Position numbers and translations under genes: made by a program. A DNA stretch of 64,000 nt from Axinella damicornis (Eukaryota; Porifera; Demospongiae; Axinellida; Axinellidae): contig OZ007507.1 of NCBI GenBank assembly GCA_963931865.1, positions 13,492,932 through 13,556,931 on the forward strand, given 5' to 3'. This document shows positions 24,501 to 36,400 of this stretch, piece after piece. The number at the start of each line of letters is the position of its first letter. Positions within the stretch are counted from its first letter, which is position 1. The notes under the pieces are model-generated. The model searched no databases. It was not told the DNA's origin and saw nothing but the letters and a program-made list of their open reading frames with translations.

Positions 24501-27500
24501 ACACAGTATACACGATAGCACAAGAAATCATCATGCATCGGCGCGGCGTCGCATGACTGTGGCATGCCCATTGTACTGAAGAGATGCCCCGACGATTGCA
24601 CAAAGTATAGCTGCACTCTATCCTGTACATGTTCTGTGTGGGGTATGTCTTCTATTTCTGTGAGCACTTCTAGTTCGTTCATTCATTCATGAAAATCTGT
24701 AAGGAATTTATTATGTCGTGAGTTCACAGGGTCTCACTCATTTTGGGCCAATCTCACTCGATCCACGTGGAGTCTTACTCAATTGAGGCTGCCGACCTTG
24801 ACAGGTCTGCAACTGTAACTCTATATTTATGATTATAGCTCGTTGCTTACTCGAATGACATACTGCTGACGTTGTTGGACCTCCTGAGGTAGCTCTGCAG
24901 CAGCACACCAGTAGGTGGTGTCTACATTTGGAATCTGAACCTGCACACATATGAGAGAATTGAGGTACAGTTAAATACTTCCCACCTCCACATTTATCAG
25001 AGGGGTAGGAGCAGGGGGTGAAGAAAAATTATCTATTTACAGGAATTTAGTAAAGTAATTTTGAAACTCACCAAGCACAAGGTCAAATTTTGAAGTGTCA
25101 CACAGTATAGACTATTGACTTCAAAATCGCCCCAGAGCACCAAATTTTGCAAAATTTTCTGGGGGGGGGCAGCCCCCAGACCCCCCCCCCCCCCCCCCCC
25201 CCCCTAGCAGGGCACGTTCCTATGGAACGTGCACGGAGGCTTCACCTCCGGGATTCTTTGCACCCTTTTTACTACCTTCCTACCCCTCTGTTTATGCACA
25301 TCACTATCTCATGTGTCAAACCCAGAGGTTACTCAACGCATTGCTATGCACAAGCTGTCTAATAAGGAATAAGGAATATGAAGATGTCAGGTATAGTCTC
25401 ACAAAAGACTAGCGGCTACAGGAAATGCAACTTCTATGCTTAACAGTGCAGAGGGGGTGGGCATTCATTGGATGCTGTATACTACAGGTCAACCGAATTA
25501 TTGTTCCATGTTTACGGTGACATCACTTCTGCCACACCAACTCAGTTGCATTTTTGGCCACAACCAGCCCTACTTTCGATGGTATGCATCTCTAAAATTG
25601 ACGCCAACTTTCAGAACGCTTTTCCGACATGGATTAGTGACTACAGGCTCCAGTGCCCACTAATCTTTGCTTCTGGAAACTTATGCAATTTCCTGAAAAC
25701 TACTGGTGCTTTGCATAATACCGGGACTGGCCAATTCTGAGGCACAAATGATTAAAGGTAGGCATGGGCGTAGCTAGCGTTGAGGCGGATAAAGTGCTGC
25801 AAGTCTGGGACAGTCAGGGCACCGGCGTACTGCTGTAGCATTTCGAGAGCAACTGTTTGCGTGCACTGCAGAAGTAATCATGCCGCTATGCCTCCTCGGT
25901 CTCAAAATCCTAGCTACGCCCCTGAGGTAGGTCAAAATATGGCAAAGACAGTGCTTGATATAGCTGAGGTACATACGTTGTTCACTCTGACAGTGAAGGA
26001 ACGTGTGTCACTGGGTTCAGGTGGTGTGTTGCGAAGTCCTCCCAGGAGGTTGATACTTGCGGACCCACGGGTCTGATGTCGGCTAGCATCACTGCCATCT
26101 GTTGCAGTAGGGTCAATGTCATTCCAGCTGAATACCACACGGGCTGTGTCAGGCTGTAAGAAATACGCAGAATAGCAGCATATATTACTGGAATGTAATG
26201 TACCACTGACTCCAAGCACACATTGTATTAGCAAAACTAAAATGCTGTGGACACTAGAGTGAGTTAGCAATCTGAGTAGGTAAGTTACATTCCGAAATGC
26301 ATGCAGAACAGTAAACTGTACCAGAATGTTTCGGTCTCTGTCATCACAAGTGGTCCAGTTCCTGGTAAACTCCAGGATGGTGTATCCACCTGCTTCTTCC
26401 CCACTGACCAGGAACCAGTCCTGGCTAGGATCAATGGGAGGCAGGGCTTGTTGTACTGCATAGCGGTCCTGCAAGTATAGAATCATACCAAGTTTGGAGT
26501 CTACCATAAACACCCGGAGAATTGAGGTTGGCAAGGTATGGTAATGATACCTGTTCTTGAAAGTGTTATTCAAGGACACCAAATTACGAGCCCAGTTCAG
26601 GGTGAAATACCTTCTCAAAAATGAAACTTTGATTATCGTTTTCATGCATGCATGTGTTAAGAGTGGAGAACAAATTCCAGGTCAGGAAAAGAAAGGCCGA
26701 CCCTAATTCGTCGGAGGTACTTTGAAGAGATAAAAAGCCAAGTATGTATACCACTGAGTTAACAAATGTTAGTATAGCTGCACACGGAGCTTGCCTTATG
26801 AGCGCCGCAAAGCATCTCCTGGCTGCACATAATTGCACAATGTAGCCAGCAGAGATGCACCAACAGCCAGCAGAGAAAGGAACTAAACCAGACTTTCACA
26901 GATGCAGTGAATTCGAAGGAGGACCTCTCTAGCATATCTATATAGAACTGTTAAAGACTTGAGGTGAGAATTTGTCTGACCTCTGCCCAGACAGTTGCCT
27001 GGTGCTGCAGTAGCTGAAGCAAGTGAAGCGAGTAAGATATAACAAACGAATGCAACGTTGACTTCCTTTTAACGTTTCATGCATAGCTGCAGTGCCATAT
27101 TCAATAATTGTGGCAGATCTCCATCGCACTTAGTGTTGCACTCAAGTGAGAGTACATTATGCGGCTGATAGTGAATATCCTTACTACTCGACTTACAAAT
27201 AAATTCATCTATTGCAACACCTACGTATCCATTACCAAGAGTAGCTAAAGACAGAATAAATTAGAACCAGAAATGGTGTCATTTTTAACACCAAGCTGCT
27301 TAGACGTGGGAAAATTCCTCTATCGCAGCACCCATTTTACCAAGGACATAACAACGTACTCAATTCTTTGCTTACTGTATAGGCGGTGGATTTCTGATCA
27401 TTGCTAGAATACGTCGCCCGTGTACTACTACCAAAATGTGAACTGTTATAACAAACTGTTCAAAAAGATGACGACGATTTGATCACGAGTACAGCAAAAT

Positions 27501-30337
27501 GGATCTTTGTCGATTCCAGTGAAGTAGTGCTGGTACCAGCCATAACCAAAACCTCAGTAGCTATAAGATCAGGCTATAGTATTGGAAAAATGATTGTGTT
27601 TTTAGCTTGATCCATCCCAGTTGTCCTGAGGAATTTTTGCTAGTTCCCACGTTCCAGTTGGAAGCCTAGTCCCATGCTCCAGTGGAAAATCCAGTCCAGC
27701 AATGGTCTAGTGTGGCCAAACCCCAGCCAGAAGAAGTGATTACAACTGCATTTTTGCTGACAAGTACAAGGTGTGAGGTGTGAATATTAGCAAGAAGTAC
27801 TACTTACCACATTCTAACACTTACCATTATCTGAGTGCAATGGACTATGCAACCTGTTGGTGTGCGGTTGAACATGGTCATGTGACCTATGTGCGTAGGT
27901 GAATTGTTTACTATACCGAATTGTGTTTTTGGTTGTCTTTACGAGTATCTTTTTTTTCTCTTTTTTTCTATTTTTTTTTCTATGAAATTCGTGTTATAAA
28001 CACAAGGCAACATGAGTATATAGCAGTAATGCTAATATGATACATGAGCCTTAAGGTGAAAACAAACATTATATACCTACCTACATAGAATGTAACAATC
28101 TTTTAAACACAGAGATAGATGATGCGTGCTTAACAGAATTAGGTAAAGCATTCCACAGAGTAATGACAAAGATGACATCATTCGAAAGCTCCAGTGAGGA
28201 GATTCCAAATATGTCGTCAACCCCGTTCAACCCCTGGGTCACTTAGGCTGTACGGCCTCTTGAAGGATCGGCCGAGCAGGATGGCGGAAAAGTCACACTC
28301 CCGGAACTCCAACTGGAAGCCTTCCCAACCTGAAGCATCTTCAACATACTCCTACCTTTCAAACTCCCCAACTGTAGCTTCACTGCTCGTTCACAATTTA
28401 CGTTTTCCCTCGGTCCCAGGCCATATTGACTTGGGAACGAGGCTGACGAGGTTAGGAACGTAAAACACGCAATTATTCTCGCAGTGCATACTAACATGCG
28501 CAGAAAATGTGTCCAACCTCCTCTGGTGTGCTCTATAGTATGTATATGGTAACAGTTGGAGGTAGGAGGTGTTGAAGTGTTACACCTGTAGTATTGTGCT
28601 AATGTGCTACCTACTGGATTTATAGGCACTATTGTGGTATTACTTTAAAACTTAACTTTTAGTGCACCAAGGACAATGTAGTAACTGTTGAGGGTGGGAT
28701 AATGCATGAGCCGAAGGCAAGTGCATTACCTGTCCAAAACTGTTACTACAGTGCTCAAACTAACCCCGTAATGCTGGTCTGTTATTCACTTACCCATAAT
28801 AGCTTGTAAAGTGTGCAATATATGGTTTAAGTAAAATTTAATTACCAGTTTGCAGTGTATTAAGGGGTTCAGTTAACGGTCTAGGGCAAGATAATGCGCA
28901 AGCGGAAGGGTCATGTCAAGTACATTTATGTGATCGATTCTGAGGTGTCTGATTGAATTCGTTCAGGATCATGTGAGTGGCTCAATTAACAACGCTACTT
29001 CGTACCAGGCAGATCAAAGGCACTGACTACTCTGGCAAAGTCAGACCCTCAGCCTCAGACACACACATGCAGAGGAGGTTCTGGAGTCAGCTTATAAATT
29101 ATACCTGTGTCAACAGTCTAATCAGATTGCACTACAAGGAATTTCATTCAGGGCGAATAATTAGTTGGTGTGAGTGTGTGAGTAGACACAGGCACTAGTG
29201 ATGAATAAAATTATACAAGTAGCGTTGCTCACTTGGCTCACTTTGCTCATTCAGCTATTCGTGAGCAATCCGTGAGCAATCCGGTGCCAGGCAGTCCCAT
29301 CTGCATTAGCTTCTGTTGCCCAATTACATCCACCTCAGCAGCTGCTCCCCACTTGCGTCCGCTTCAGCTGCTGCTATACTCTTGAATTGCTTGTGTCCAC
29401 TTCAGCTGCTACACCCCGCTTGCATCCACTTCAGGCTTCAGCTGCTGCTCCCCCTTTGTGTCCGCTTCAGCTGCTGCTCCCCGATTGTGTCCGCTTCAGC
29501 TGCTGCTCCCCAATTGTGTCCACTTCAGCTGCTGCTCCCCGATTGTGTCTCAGCTTGTTCTGGTAGGCTAACCAAGGCTCAATGTTCTTTGCAGAGTTCG
29601 AGGTTCAGTAAATTGAGTAAGAAGGTCATGCGTCACCCACTTCCGTCACACGGACACACATTAAAATCTTATGGTATTTATACAGGTATGAAATGCTATT
29701 CACCTACTAGTTAACATGTGACTTTCCCTTGTCAACGCTCGCCGTGGAATGACTACAGCTGTGGATTAACAATTAGACCACGACTTGCTGTAATTTAGAC
29801 TATGGTCAATTTTCAAGCAGTTGGAGCATACAGAGCTCTCTAATTCAGTACAAGCCAGTACGTCAGTTAGACAATGCCCTTTCCTAGGTTATGAGAAACC
29901 CCACTCTAGCTTGCTGTCTGCTACATATACAGCTATTTTGCCATTACCCCCTCAAGGCCATACTACTCTAAAGGAATAATTATTGTAGAGCTACTGTATT
30001 AAAACTGTAAACACGCGTACTTCCCTTGAGATAAACTCTGATCCACGATGTGCAGTAGACTCACATGAAAGTATGCTCGTCCGTTGCTCACCCACCCCAT
30101 CACAATATCGGAATTCACCATCCCACCGTTGGGCGAGACGCCGAAGCCTACCCATCCCGTCGTGCTGACGTTCACTGCAAAGGCGATAGTGCGCTCGGCA
30201 GTGCTGAAGTTCCAGTAGAGCACGTACGTATCGCCATTCAGGTTGTAGAGTGTCGTATTGAAGGGATAGCTACTTGAGAGGTCGTGAACACCCAGAACGA
30301 GGGGCAGCAGAGTCAATACACACAGCAGCGACTTCAT
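18519..30337 (-). CDS. DBH/MOXD1-like copper monooxygenase, gene B
   Basis: Second copy of the array, with the same predicted reaction. Exons: 30337-30065, 26468-26322, 26153-25977, 24940-24851, 24150-23971, 23745-23643, 23546-23380, 22880-22823, 21982-21840, 21316-21254, 19930-19800, 19153-18997, 18713-18519. Intron phases equal those of gene A; the product is about 627 residues. The start gives MKSLLCVLTLLPLVLGVHD, a signal peptide. Copper motifs are intact: YVHHMLVYLC, EMHYDNPD, LLHTHIV, REEMC. Compared with A and D, exons 4 and 10 are shorter (30 and 21 codons) and exon 12 encodes a different tail (FQGTTQQFQEALNQ). The C-terminus (EVVGGSGVMIVSSLLLM...) is GPI-signal-like. Gene B is closest to C. 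Intron 2 is 168 bases, a multiple of three, and has no in-frame stop, so its retention would insert 56 residues. Confidence 0.93.
20278..20566. repeat. CpG-bearing insert with short inverted ends
   Basis: ATACGGATTATGTGC at ~20278 is mirrored by CACATAATCCGTAT ending at ~20566. The interior, in intron 10 of gene B, is richer in CG dinucleotides than its surroundings. It holds an 80-codon open frame that meets a good donor-like site (CCACCGGTAAGG at ~20519). It could be a transposon carrying a captured exon, but the frame matches no family I recognise. Confidence 0.4.
20961..21125 (+). repeat. 5' fragment of a dispersed repeat starting TTACCCCGC
   Basis: TTACCCCGCATGTGCATGCG followed by GGGGTTAAGCAATCGGTTTT, and then AGCAAATAGCAAAAACTGCTC, match the left part of the copies at 50539 and 62724 (reverse). 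It lies in intron 10 of gene B. Confidence 0.6.
21427..21815. mobile_element. MITE with GGCGTAGCTAG ends
   Basis: Ends GGCGTAGCTAGGATT and GCTAGCTACGCC are inverted, with GAGGAGGCA / TGCCTCCTC just inside. A smaller relative in opposite orientation is at 25775-25922; the two share ACTGTCCCAGACTTGCAGCAC. A degraded TTTCCCAGGCCTGGGACGAGG segment inside (near 21658) suggests nesting of another repeat. It is in intron 9 of gene B. Confidence 0.65.
24430..24677 (+). repeat. 3' fragment of the TTACCCCGC dispersed repeat
   Basis: This shares GTACCTGACTGAAGTCAAGG with the copy at 50539-51792 and the terminal CACTTCTAGTT. It retains an uninterrupted AAGTCAAGG at 24435-24443, the site that carries an insertion at 50736. 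It lies in intron 4 of gene B. Confidence 0.6.
24993..25295. mobile_element. Small DNA transposon, CAGAGGGGTAGGA ends, 5-bp target duplication
   Basis: The element 24998-25290 begins CAGAGGGGTAGGA and ends TCCTACCCCTCTG, flanked by TTTAT on both sides. The orthologous spot in gene C (near 40188, CACATTTACGCAC) has no insert, so it arrived in B after the B/C duplication. The interior has long G and C homopolymers and a TTCCTATGGAA palindrome. Confidence 0.75.
25775..25922. mobile_element. 148-bp MITE with GGGCGTAGCTAG ends
   Basis: GGGCGTAGCTAGC at the left and CTAGCTACGCCC at the right are inverted. The interior is a shortened, reversed relative of the element at 21427-21815. It is inserted in intron 3 of gene B, ~55 bases from the donor of exon 3. 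Confidence 0.65.
27945..28190 (-). mobile_element. 5'-truncated non-LTR retrotransposon, 3' end of ORF2 with A-rich tail
   Basis: Read on the minus strand, ~28185-28090 encodes VITLWNALPNSVKHASSISVF, matching the WNxLPxxVxxAxSxxxFK signature at the C-terminus of many LINE reverse transcriptases. A stop follows, then a ~100-base 3' UTR and an A-rich tract (27945-27990). That is the expected layout of a 5'-truncated insertion. It lies in intron 1 of gene B. Confidence 0.6.
28660..28910. repeat. Degenerate copy of the 44024-44215 foldback family
   Basis: Segments such as TACCAGTTTGCAGTG, GTTAACGGTCT and GATAATGC recur in scrambled, diverged form relative to the foldback at 44024-44215. It is in intron 1 of gene B. 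Confidence 0.45.
29325..29560. repeat. Minisatellite, ~29-bp unit
   Basis: About seven copies of a unit built on CTTCAGCTGCTGCTCCCC followed by GATTGTGTCCG run in tandem. The long plus-strand ORF across it is a product of the repeat, not a gene. It is in intron 1 of gene B. Confidence 0.75.
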
Positions 30338-31028
30338 CGTTGCGATTTAACCTGCACGAGGATCTCAGACAATTACAACAATTTATGCGAGTCACGTCTC
30401 ACGTCTCGGCATACTTCAATCCATGATCCACTACGCGTGCGCATTTAAGTACGACACACCCCCAAAACCGTAACCCAACCCTAACCACACCTACGAATCT
30501 GCAGCCGGCCAGCCGCAAGGCGCAAGGGTAACAGTCTACAGGCGGCTTTCTACAAATTATCGCTGGACAGGACTCTTGGACTGGACCGACTCACGTACTG
30601 GACTGGACTATATTCAATGTACTGGACTCACCCAACATTACGTGAAACGCCTTTTTCAGCCCTTAAATATGGCGTGCTTTGTGTCAAAACTCGGATTTTT
30701 ATGAAACCACGTGATCTGCACTGACATGTATAGCTAGTCCATTAGCTATCTATGACATGATGTTTGCTAAACATTGATCGACATTTACTAAACATCGATC
30801 AACATTTGGTAAACTAGCTACTATCAGTCTGTGCTAGCTCTAGCTAGCTAAACATCGGTGTGTGCTAAACATCAATCGGTTTTTTCATCTTGGATGTCAA
30901 TTGATGTTTAGTATGCGCTATTATCTATGGTAAATGTGGATCGATCTTTATGACGTGGTTTCATAAAGATGCCTTAAAACCCGAGTGTGCTGAATATCCC
31001 ACATCATCTTTGGATCTTAGTCAGCATG

Positions 31029-31414
31029 TTACTGGAAGTCTGCCTTTGCCTCTGTAGTCAGTTGTGCCAGCTTCTCAAGTGCCCCTCTGTAGCACTTTAT
31101 TGCGTGGTTGGTGCACTCAATTTTGCAGAAAATGTGACCCCGGCCAGGGCCCATTGGGGTACCCCAGTTAGCTACACAGAACTGTCCCCATCTCCAACAC
31201 AAACTTTGCGTACCGCAGCCCATAGCTACTTTGTTTCAGCCTCCTTGAAACTTTGTTCATTTATGTGTGTTTCCTTAGGGGAAGATGACCCATCCCAATT
31301 TTTGTGGCATTCATGCTGTGGTGGTTCTTCTCCCTTTGTGTCCGCCCTTGCACACACACTGCAGTATTTGTTCCTGACACCAACATACAATAACTTCTTG
31401 GTTTCCATTCCCAC
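31029..31414 (-). pseudogene. Decayed Mutator-like transposase fragment
   Basis: The minus-strand frames encode YVGVRNKYCSVCARADTKG, PPQHECHKNWDGSSS and FKEAE, then in another frame YGLRYAKF, then VGDGDSSV, and finally KIECTNHAIKCYRGALEKL. This order of Cys/His-containing blocks is what I recall for the invertebrate Mutator-like transposase domain. At least three frameshifts and one in-frame stop separate the blocks, so it is non-functional. No ends could be tied to it; it may be the relic of an autonomous partner of the nearby 9-bp-duplicating MITEs. Family assignment is from memory of the motif, not a search. Confidence 0.65.
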
Positions 31415-31447
31415 AATATTTCCTATACTCCTGACTTAGCGTTGTCA

Positions 31448-31923
31448 CTGTGGAAACTACATTGTTGAAGCAACAATACAGTTGTCATCCCATGACTTGC
31501 TTGCAGTTGTGAGTTGTGAGTAGCAATAACACTGTCACATGATCAGCAGATGCATCCCATGACTATAATTATGAGCTGCAACTGATCGTGACCAAACCAA
31601 CCATGATGCTTTGCAGTGGCATATTCCACAGTGGAGGGGGCACTGAGATGCAATATGGTTGTGACCCAGAGCCTGGATAAAACAACCCTTCCCTTTTGCA
31701 TGCATGTACATGATTGTACTATAAACAGGGAATGGTTATTTTAACCAGCATCTGTGGAATGTGCCACTGCATGCATGCAAAACATCATGGCTGGTTTTGG
31801 TCACCTCAGTTGCATAGTCGACGTATAGTAATGGGATGCATCTGCTGATCATAACCATTACGTGTGCAATACTCACAACTCACAACTGTCAGTATTGTTA
31901 CTTCAACAATGTAGTTTCCACAT
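31448..31923. repeat. Large foldback element
   Basis: TGTGGAAACTACATTGTTGA at 31449 is mirrored by CAACAATGTAGTTTCCACA ending at 31923. Complementarity continues inward (TGCATCCCATGACTAT, GATCAGCAGATGCATCCC and their partners), so most of the 476 bases could fold. No clear target duplication was seen. Confidence 0.65.
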
Positions 31924-33406
31924 AACTATAGTTATGTGAGCACTTGCTTCAACGTGCATCCAAAATAACTAATAGCTGGAACCCCCTCATGATAGGACCC
32001 TCTCTCTATAGCTATTCTCTTCTCTTCCTCTGCAGCCTCTCTCCAATGATTGACTCTTCAAGAGCCTGCCACTAGCATTTGTCAATGGCAGTCTCAGTTG
32101 CTACAAAGGCCTTCTCTGTCATTGTAGGAACACCCAGGACTGACATGGTATCCTTCAGGTGTGCATGGCCACCACCATGTACCATGTAGACATCTGCCCC
32201 CACACCGCTGCCGCACTACTCTCCCAACGCTTCCCACTACCCACTCCCTCAACCTTATGTGATGTTGAAATGCGATCTCCATTCGACAGCTGCTACGTAT
32301 ATTTTGCACTGAGAACAGATACCATTGTGGGTACATCTTAGCTACCAATCGAAGATAATACATTCCCATGACTTTAAATGAGACCCTATGTTAGTGACGA
32401 AGGATGCAAGTGGTTCAAGATTGATAATCCTGCTTCCTTCCATGCAAGTTTCAAGGGGCTGGTGCTGCCGCCAGGACTGACATTCTCCTTTTGCTCTTCT
32501 GTTGTGCGGCCCTTTGGTCATCGTCGTTCATGTATACGCAATAATATACTACTATCTATACTAATTCCATAATAGTTTTGCAAAGAGTCCTATAAAGTGT
32601 CTTCTTTCTTAAGCCACACACACTGGCCAAAACATTGCTTGCTGCTTTACATTATACTCCAGGTACGTAGTTGGTCACTGCTGGTGGCAGTCAACAAGTC
32701 AACTATAAACTTTAGACAGCATGCATTTGCTGAAGAATCACTGACCCAGGTAGACAACACTTCTCTGCATGCGTGTCTGAAGACCATATTCATGTAGTTA
32801 CCCAAGTAATTTGCAGTGCATGGCTGCCATTGCAGTTGTGCTGAATGCCCCTGCAAGTAATTGGAGTTGGCCGCCAGTTATCGATGCGCATTAGAGATAT
32901 ATGCATTCACCCTGCACACGGAGTACAATATTGGTGGTGTCCAGTTCACGGGAGAACTTGGTGTAGCTAGATACGGGACTGGACAGGCACTTTCATCATC
33001 AAAGTTGCTACGTGATCGCACCATCCATGGCGATTCTAGAACCCGTACGTAGGTGTAGTCTACGCAGGAAATAATCAAAAGTGAAGTGGTCCCACGACGG
33101 ACTCAACAGACAGTGTGATCAGACAGCAATTTTGACGACACTAGTTTCTCCTGTGGTTGGGGCTTGATAGCTACCTAGTAGTAGCTAGTTGCACAAATTT
33201 AATATGGACCAAAGAAATTCCACAGTACAGCTAGGTAAAAATTTCAGTAAGTCCGCAGTAGCTAGCAAAATGTATACAGCTAAAGTCCAAAGAGTAAATA
33301 CACTACAAAAAGCACAACTATGTATAGGTTCAAGTAGGTTCAAGCTGACCTTATGTAGGCTGTTCACACATAACATCTACTGCTAATTACCCCCAAACGC
33401 TGGCAC

Positions 33407-36400
33407 TCACAGTAGCAGCAGAGGAGCAACGCTCATTGCTACCATCAGCAACAGAGAGCTCACAGTCATCACTCCACTGCCACCAACAACCTCAGGACGC
33501 TGGCAGCACGGGAGGGGAAGATTGCCCGGATTGCAGGTGTCAGTTGCTCGGTAGTCACATACCACATTAGGGAGGTCCACCCTTTCTGTGTACCGGAAAG
33601 TCTGCAGAGGAATGACAGTGACTCAGTTCATCTGCCACTCATGGCCAGTCATTGCATGATTCTATTATCATACTTTAAGCTGCAATTGGTCATGATGAGG
33701 AACATGCAGTACACGACTATACTACTAAATCACTCTCTAACAATTGGTGCTAGAAGGTAGCTCTCGCTAGGTAGCATACAGTGCCAATAATTGACTGGTA
33801 CCAATGTTATCGAACAGCGGCATGTGCGAAAATGTACCGCCTAATTACATTGCATGCACAGAAGAATCAGAGGTATACGCAGTTTCTTCCTCATGGCGAT
33901 TGAAACTATTCATGAGAGCGCTAGTGTCAAGAATTAGGTAAGCCTCAAGATTTGGAATAGAAACTTGTTAGCATGCATAAGTCTAGCTGAGGTTGGTGTT
34001 TGTTGAGTCCTGTGTTTTGCATTGTCTGTTAGGGAACGTAGCTGCTTGTGCGGGCCAGACGGAGAAAAGCACACAAAGCAGAAGAGAAGTCTCGAAAGGC
34101 AGTAGAAAACACTAACAAGACGAAATCTTATGTGAAACAAAAAGCCATGGAGACAGCCAATTCCCTACTAGGGGTGAAGTGCAGCCACCAAAACAGAAGG
34201 TAGCACGAATGCAGGTAACGCTGGATGACATCGATGACAGTGAATGTCGTATGTGCTTTACAACATATGAGGAAGACATTCAGGACCGATCTGGCAAGGA
34301 ATGGGTTATACGTGTGCCTGTAGCCAATGGTTACATTAGGACTGTGCTGAGGACTGTGTGATGGAAAAACGAGTGAGAACATGCAAATGCATTGGTTAAT
34401 ACCATGTGTTTCTGTTGTGTTTTTTTATGTCGTACATTATCTATGAGTTTTCATGCAACAAAAAAAACTGAAATAAATATTTGCATATCAATGAGGGGCT
34501 ATATATAGTGTTTTGTACTTGACGTACTGAAGTAACGTCCTTGCATGGTTGAGTGGGAAGGGGGTTTCCCCGCTGGTCGATAATTCACAATTGACGTTAG
34601 TATGGGAAGTCAATACTTGGTACCTGGGTTCGATAACTGGTACTGTGATACTCTGCGATGCTAACTTCAGCGTTCGGAGCTTAAACACAAGATCATTTCA
34701 GAACTAATTTGAGATGGAACAGGGATTGTTAGTTTGCAAGGGCCTGGTCCGGGAACCATTCCTCGACCAAGTTATGATTTCAGGCACACTTAGTGGTTGA
34801 TAAAATGCAGTGTACGCTATAGCAACCTAATCACTTACCGAGTCATTGGCACTACAGAAAGTGATCTGTGGTCCAGTCTGTGCAGCCTGTTGGAGACCCT
34901 GTATCCTCTCAGGAGTCCAGTTAATTTGATCGAGGGCTTCCTGAAACTGTCGGGTTGTTCCCTGGAAGGCACGTCCAACTTGAGCAGCTTCTTGCCTGTA
35001 TATATATAAAGAGTTGGTTATTCATCCACCCAGCGCTTATTGCCAAGCAACAAGTCTGTCCATGTAGGATGTGATCTCAGCTATAGGGTGTATATATATA
35101 TATATAATTATATATATATATATATTATATATGTGTGTGTGTGTGTGTACACGTGCGTATATTTGTGTATACATACTGCATTATATTATGGAAATGGGGG
35201 ATAGTGTTTTGTACTACATGTACTACATAGGCTGAAGTAATGCCCTTGGTTGAGTGGGAGGGAGATCTCCCTGCTGGTCGAGAATATCGTACACAGGAAA
35301 AAACTTCATGCAGGTATGGGACTAAACTGCACCATCATCATCAATGTGCTTGCACCGTCCACACGCCCATTGAATTCCACATACACAGCAGTCCTTTGAT
35401 CATGCTGACACAAAATATAACTTACGGTGTAAAGTGTTCATTGAAGTAAGGAACAAACGCAAGAGGGTTGACTGAACTAACACAGTTTGACATTCGGGTT
35501 CGTGGGTAGTACACAGGGAACGACAGGCACATCTCTTCACGTGTTGACAGCCCACCCTGTCAGTATACAAGAACAATCACACAATTATATATGACACTGC
35601 GTATAGTCTACATGCATGAGACCTGCTCACGTTAGGTATGCAATTGATGCTGAGATTCGGATTACTTCTCCGACATGCGTGTGTGGTGCAGCTTTGCCAC
35701 AGAATGGAAGGCTTCTACCAAAGATGTGGAAGGCTTCTTCCGAAGAGCATACCCAGGTTTCGAAAGCGGAGCAGCTTTGCCTATAGATATTCTGGCTGTC
35801 CATCATCCTCACTTGCCATGTGCAGCAACAATCCCACGACACGTTCTCCATAGAGGTCAGTAAAATGATCGTCAAGCGTACCGTGCCGATAATTGGTGCC
35901 AGCCGATAATTGGCAACGTATACACTACACAATAATTGATGGCTTACTAGAAGACATATTTTCTATCCATCAGAGAAGATAAATGATGGTCAGAATAATG
36001 GAAAGCAGTACCAACAAGAGTATCTGGGCTTACCAAAGTAGCTGTTGATCGCACACCTTGAGTAGCATAGGTGCAGTTCAGGAGCAGTATATCTCCCTGC
36101 AAGGTGTTGCACATGTGCAAAACGTTTACTGGGTCACAGCTAATCCTTATCCAGCATGCATGTGTAGCCATGTAACAGCCACACTAGCTAAGATCAGTAT
36201 TTTAACAACTAAGCCACAACAATAATAAATTAAATTAAAATAATAATTAATGAAGGACTCAGTGAAAAAGGGGGACATGTGTTTTTTTTACCAACTCTAA
36301 AGGTGAAAGGTCAACCATGTGTTTTCTGAATCAAGGCTGGATCTTAACAGCCCATCCTTTCAGTCCATCCTTTCAACTATTGAAATTCAGCCTTAATGTC

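Larger units (their letters stand above)
30338..33406. other. Intergenic: gene B upstream and gene C downstream
   Basis: This contains the gene B promoter region, a Mutator-type transposase relic (31029-31414), a ~476-bp foldback (31448-31923) and, from about 32700, sequence resembling the gene B downstream region. No intact host gene was recognised. Confidence 0.45.

Noticed and set aside
25932..26645. 237-codon minus-strand ORF
   Set aside because: It is exons 2 and 3 of gene B read through the stop-free intron 2 and into flanking introns, not a separate gene.
29316..29714. 132-codon plus-strand ORF rich in Leu, Cys and Pro
   Set aside because: It follows the 29-bp minisatellite in intron 1 of gene B.
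30987..31439. 150-codon plus-strand ORF
   Set aside because: It is antisense to the decayed transposase, whose recognisable motifs are all on the minus strand.
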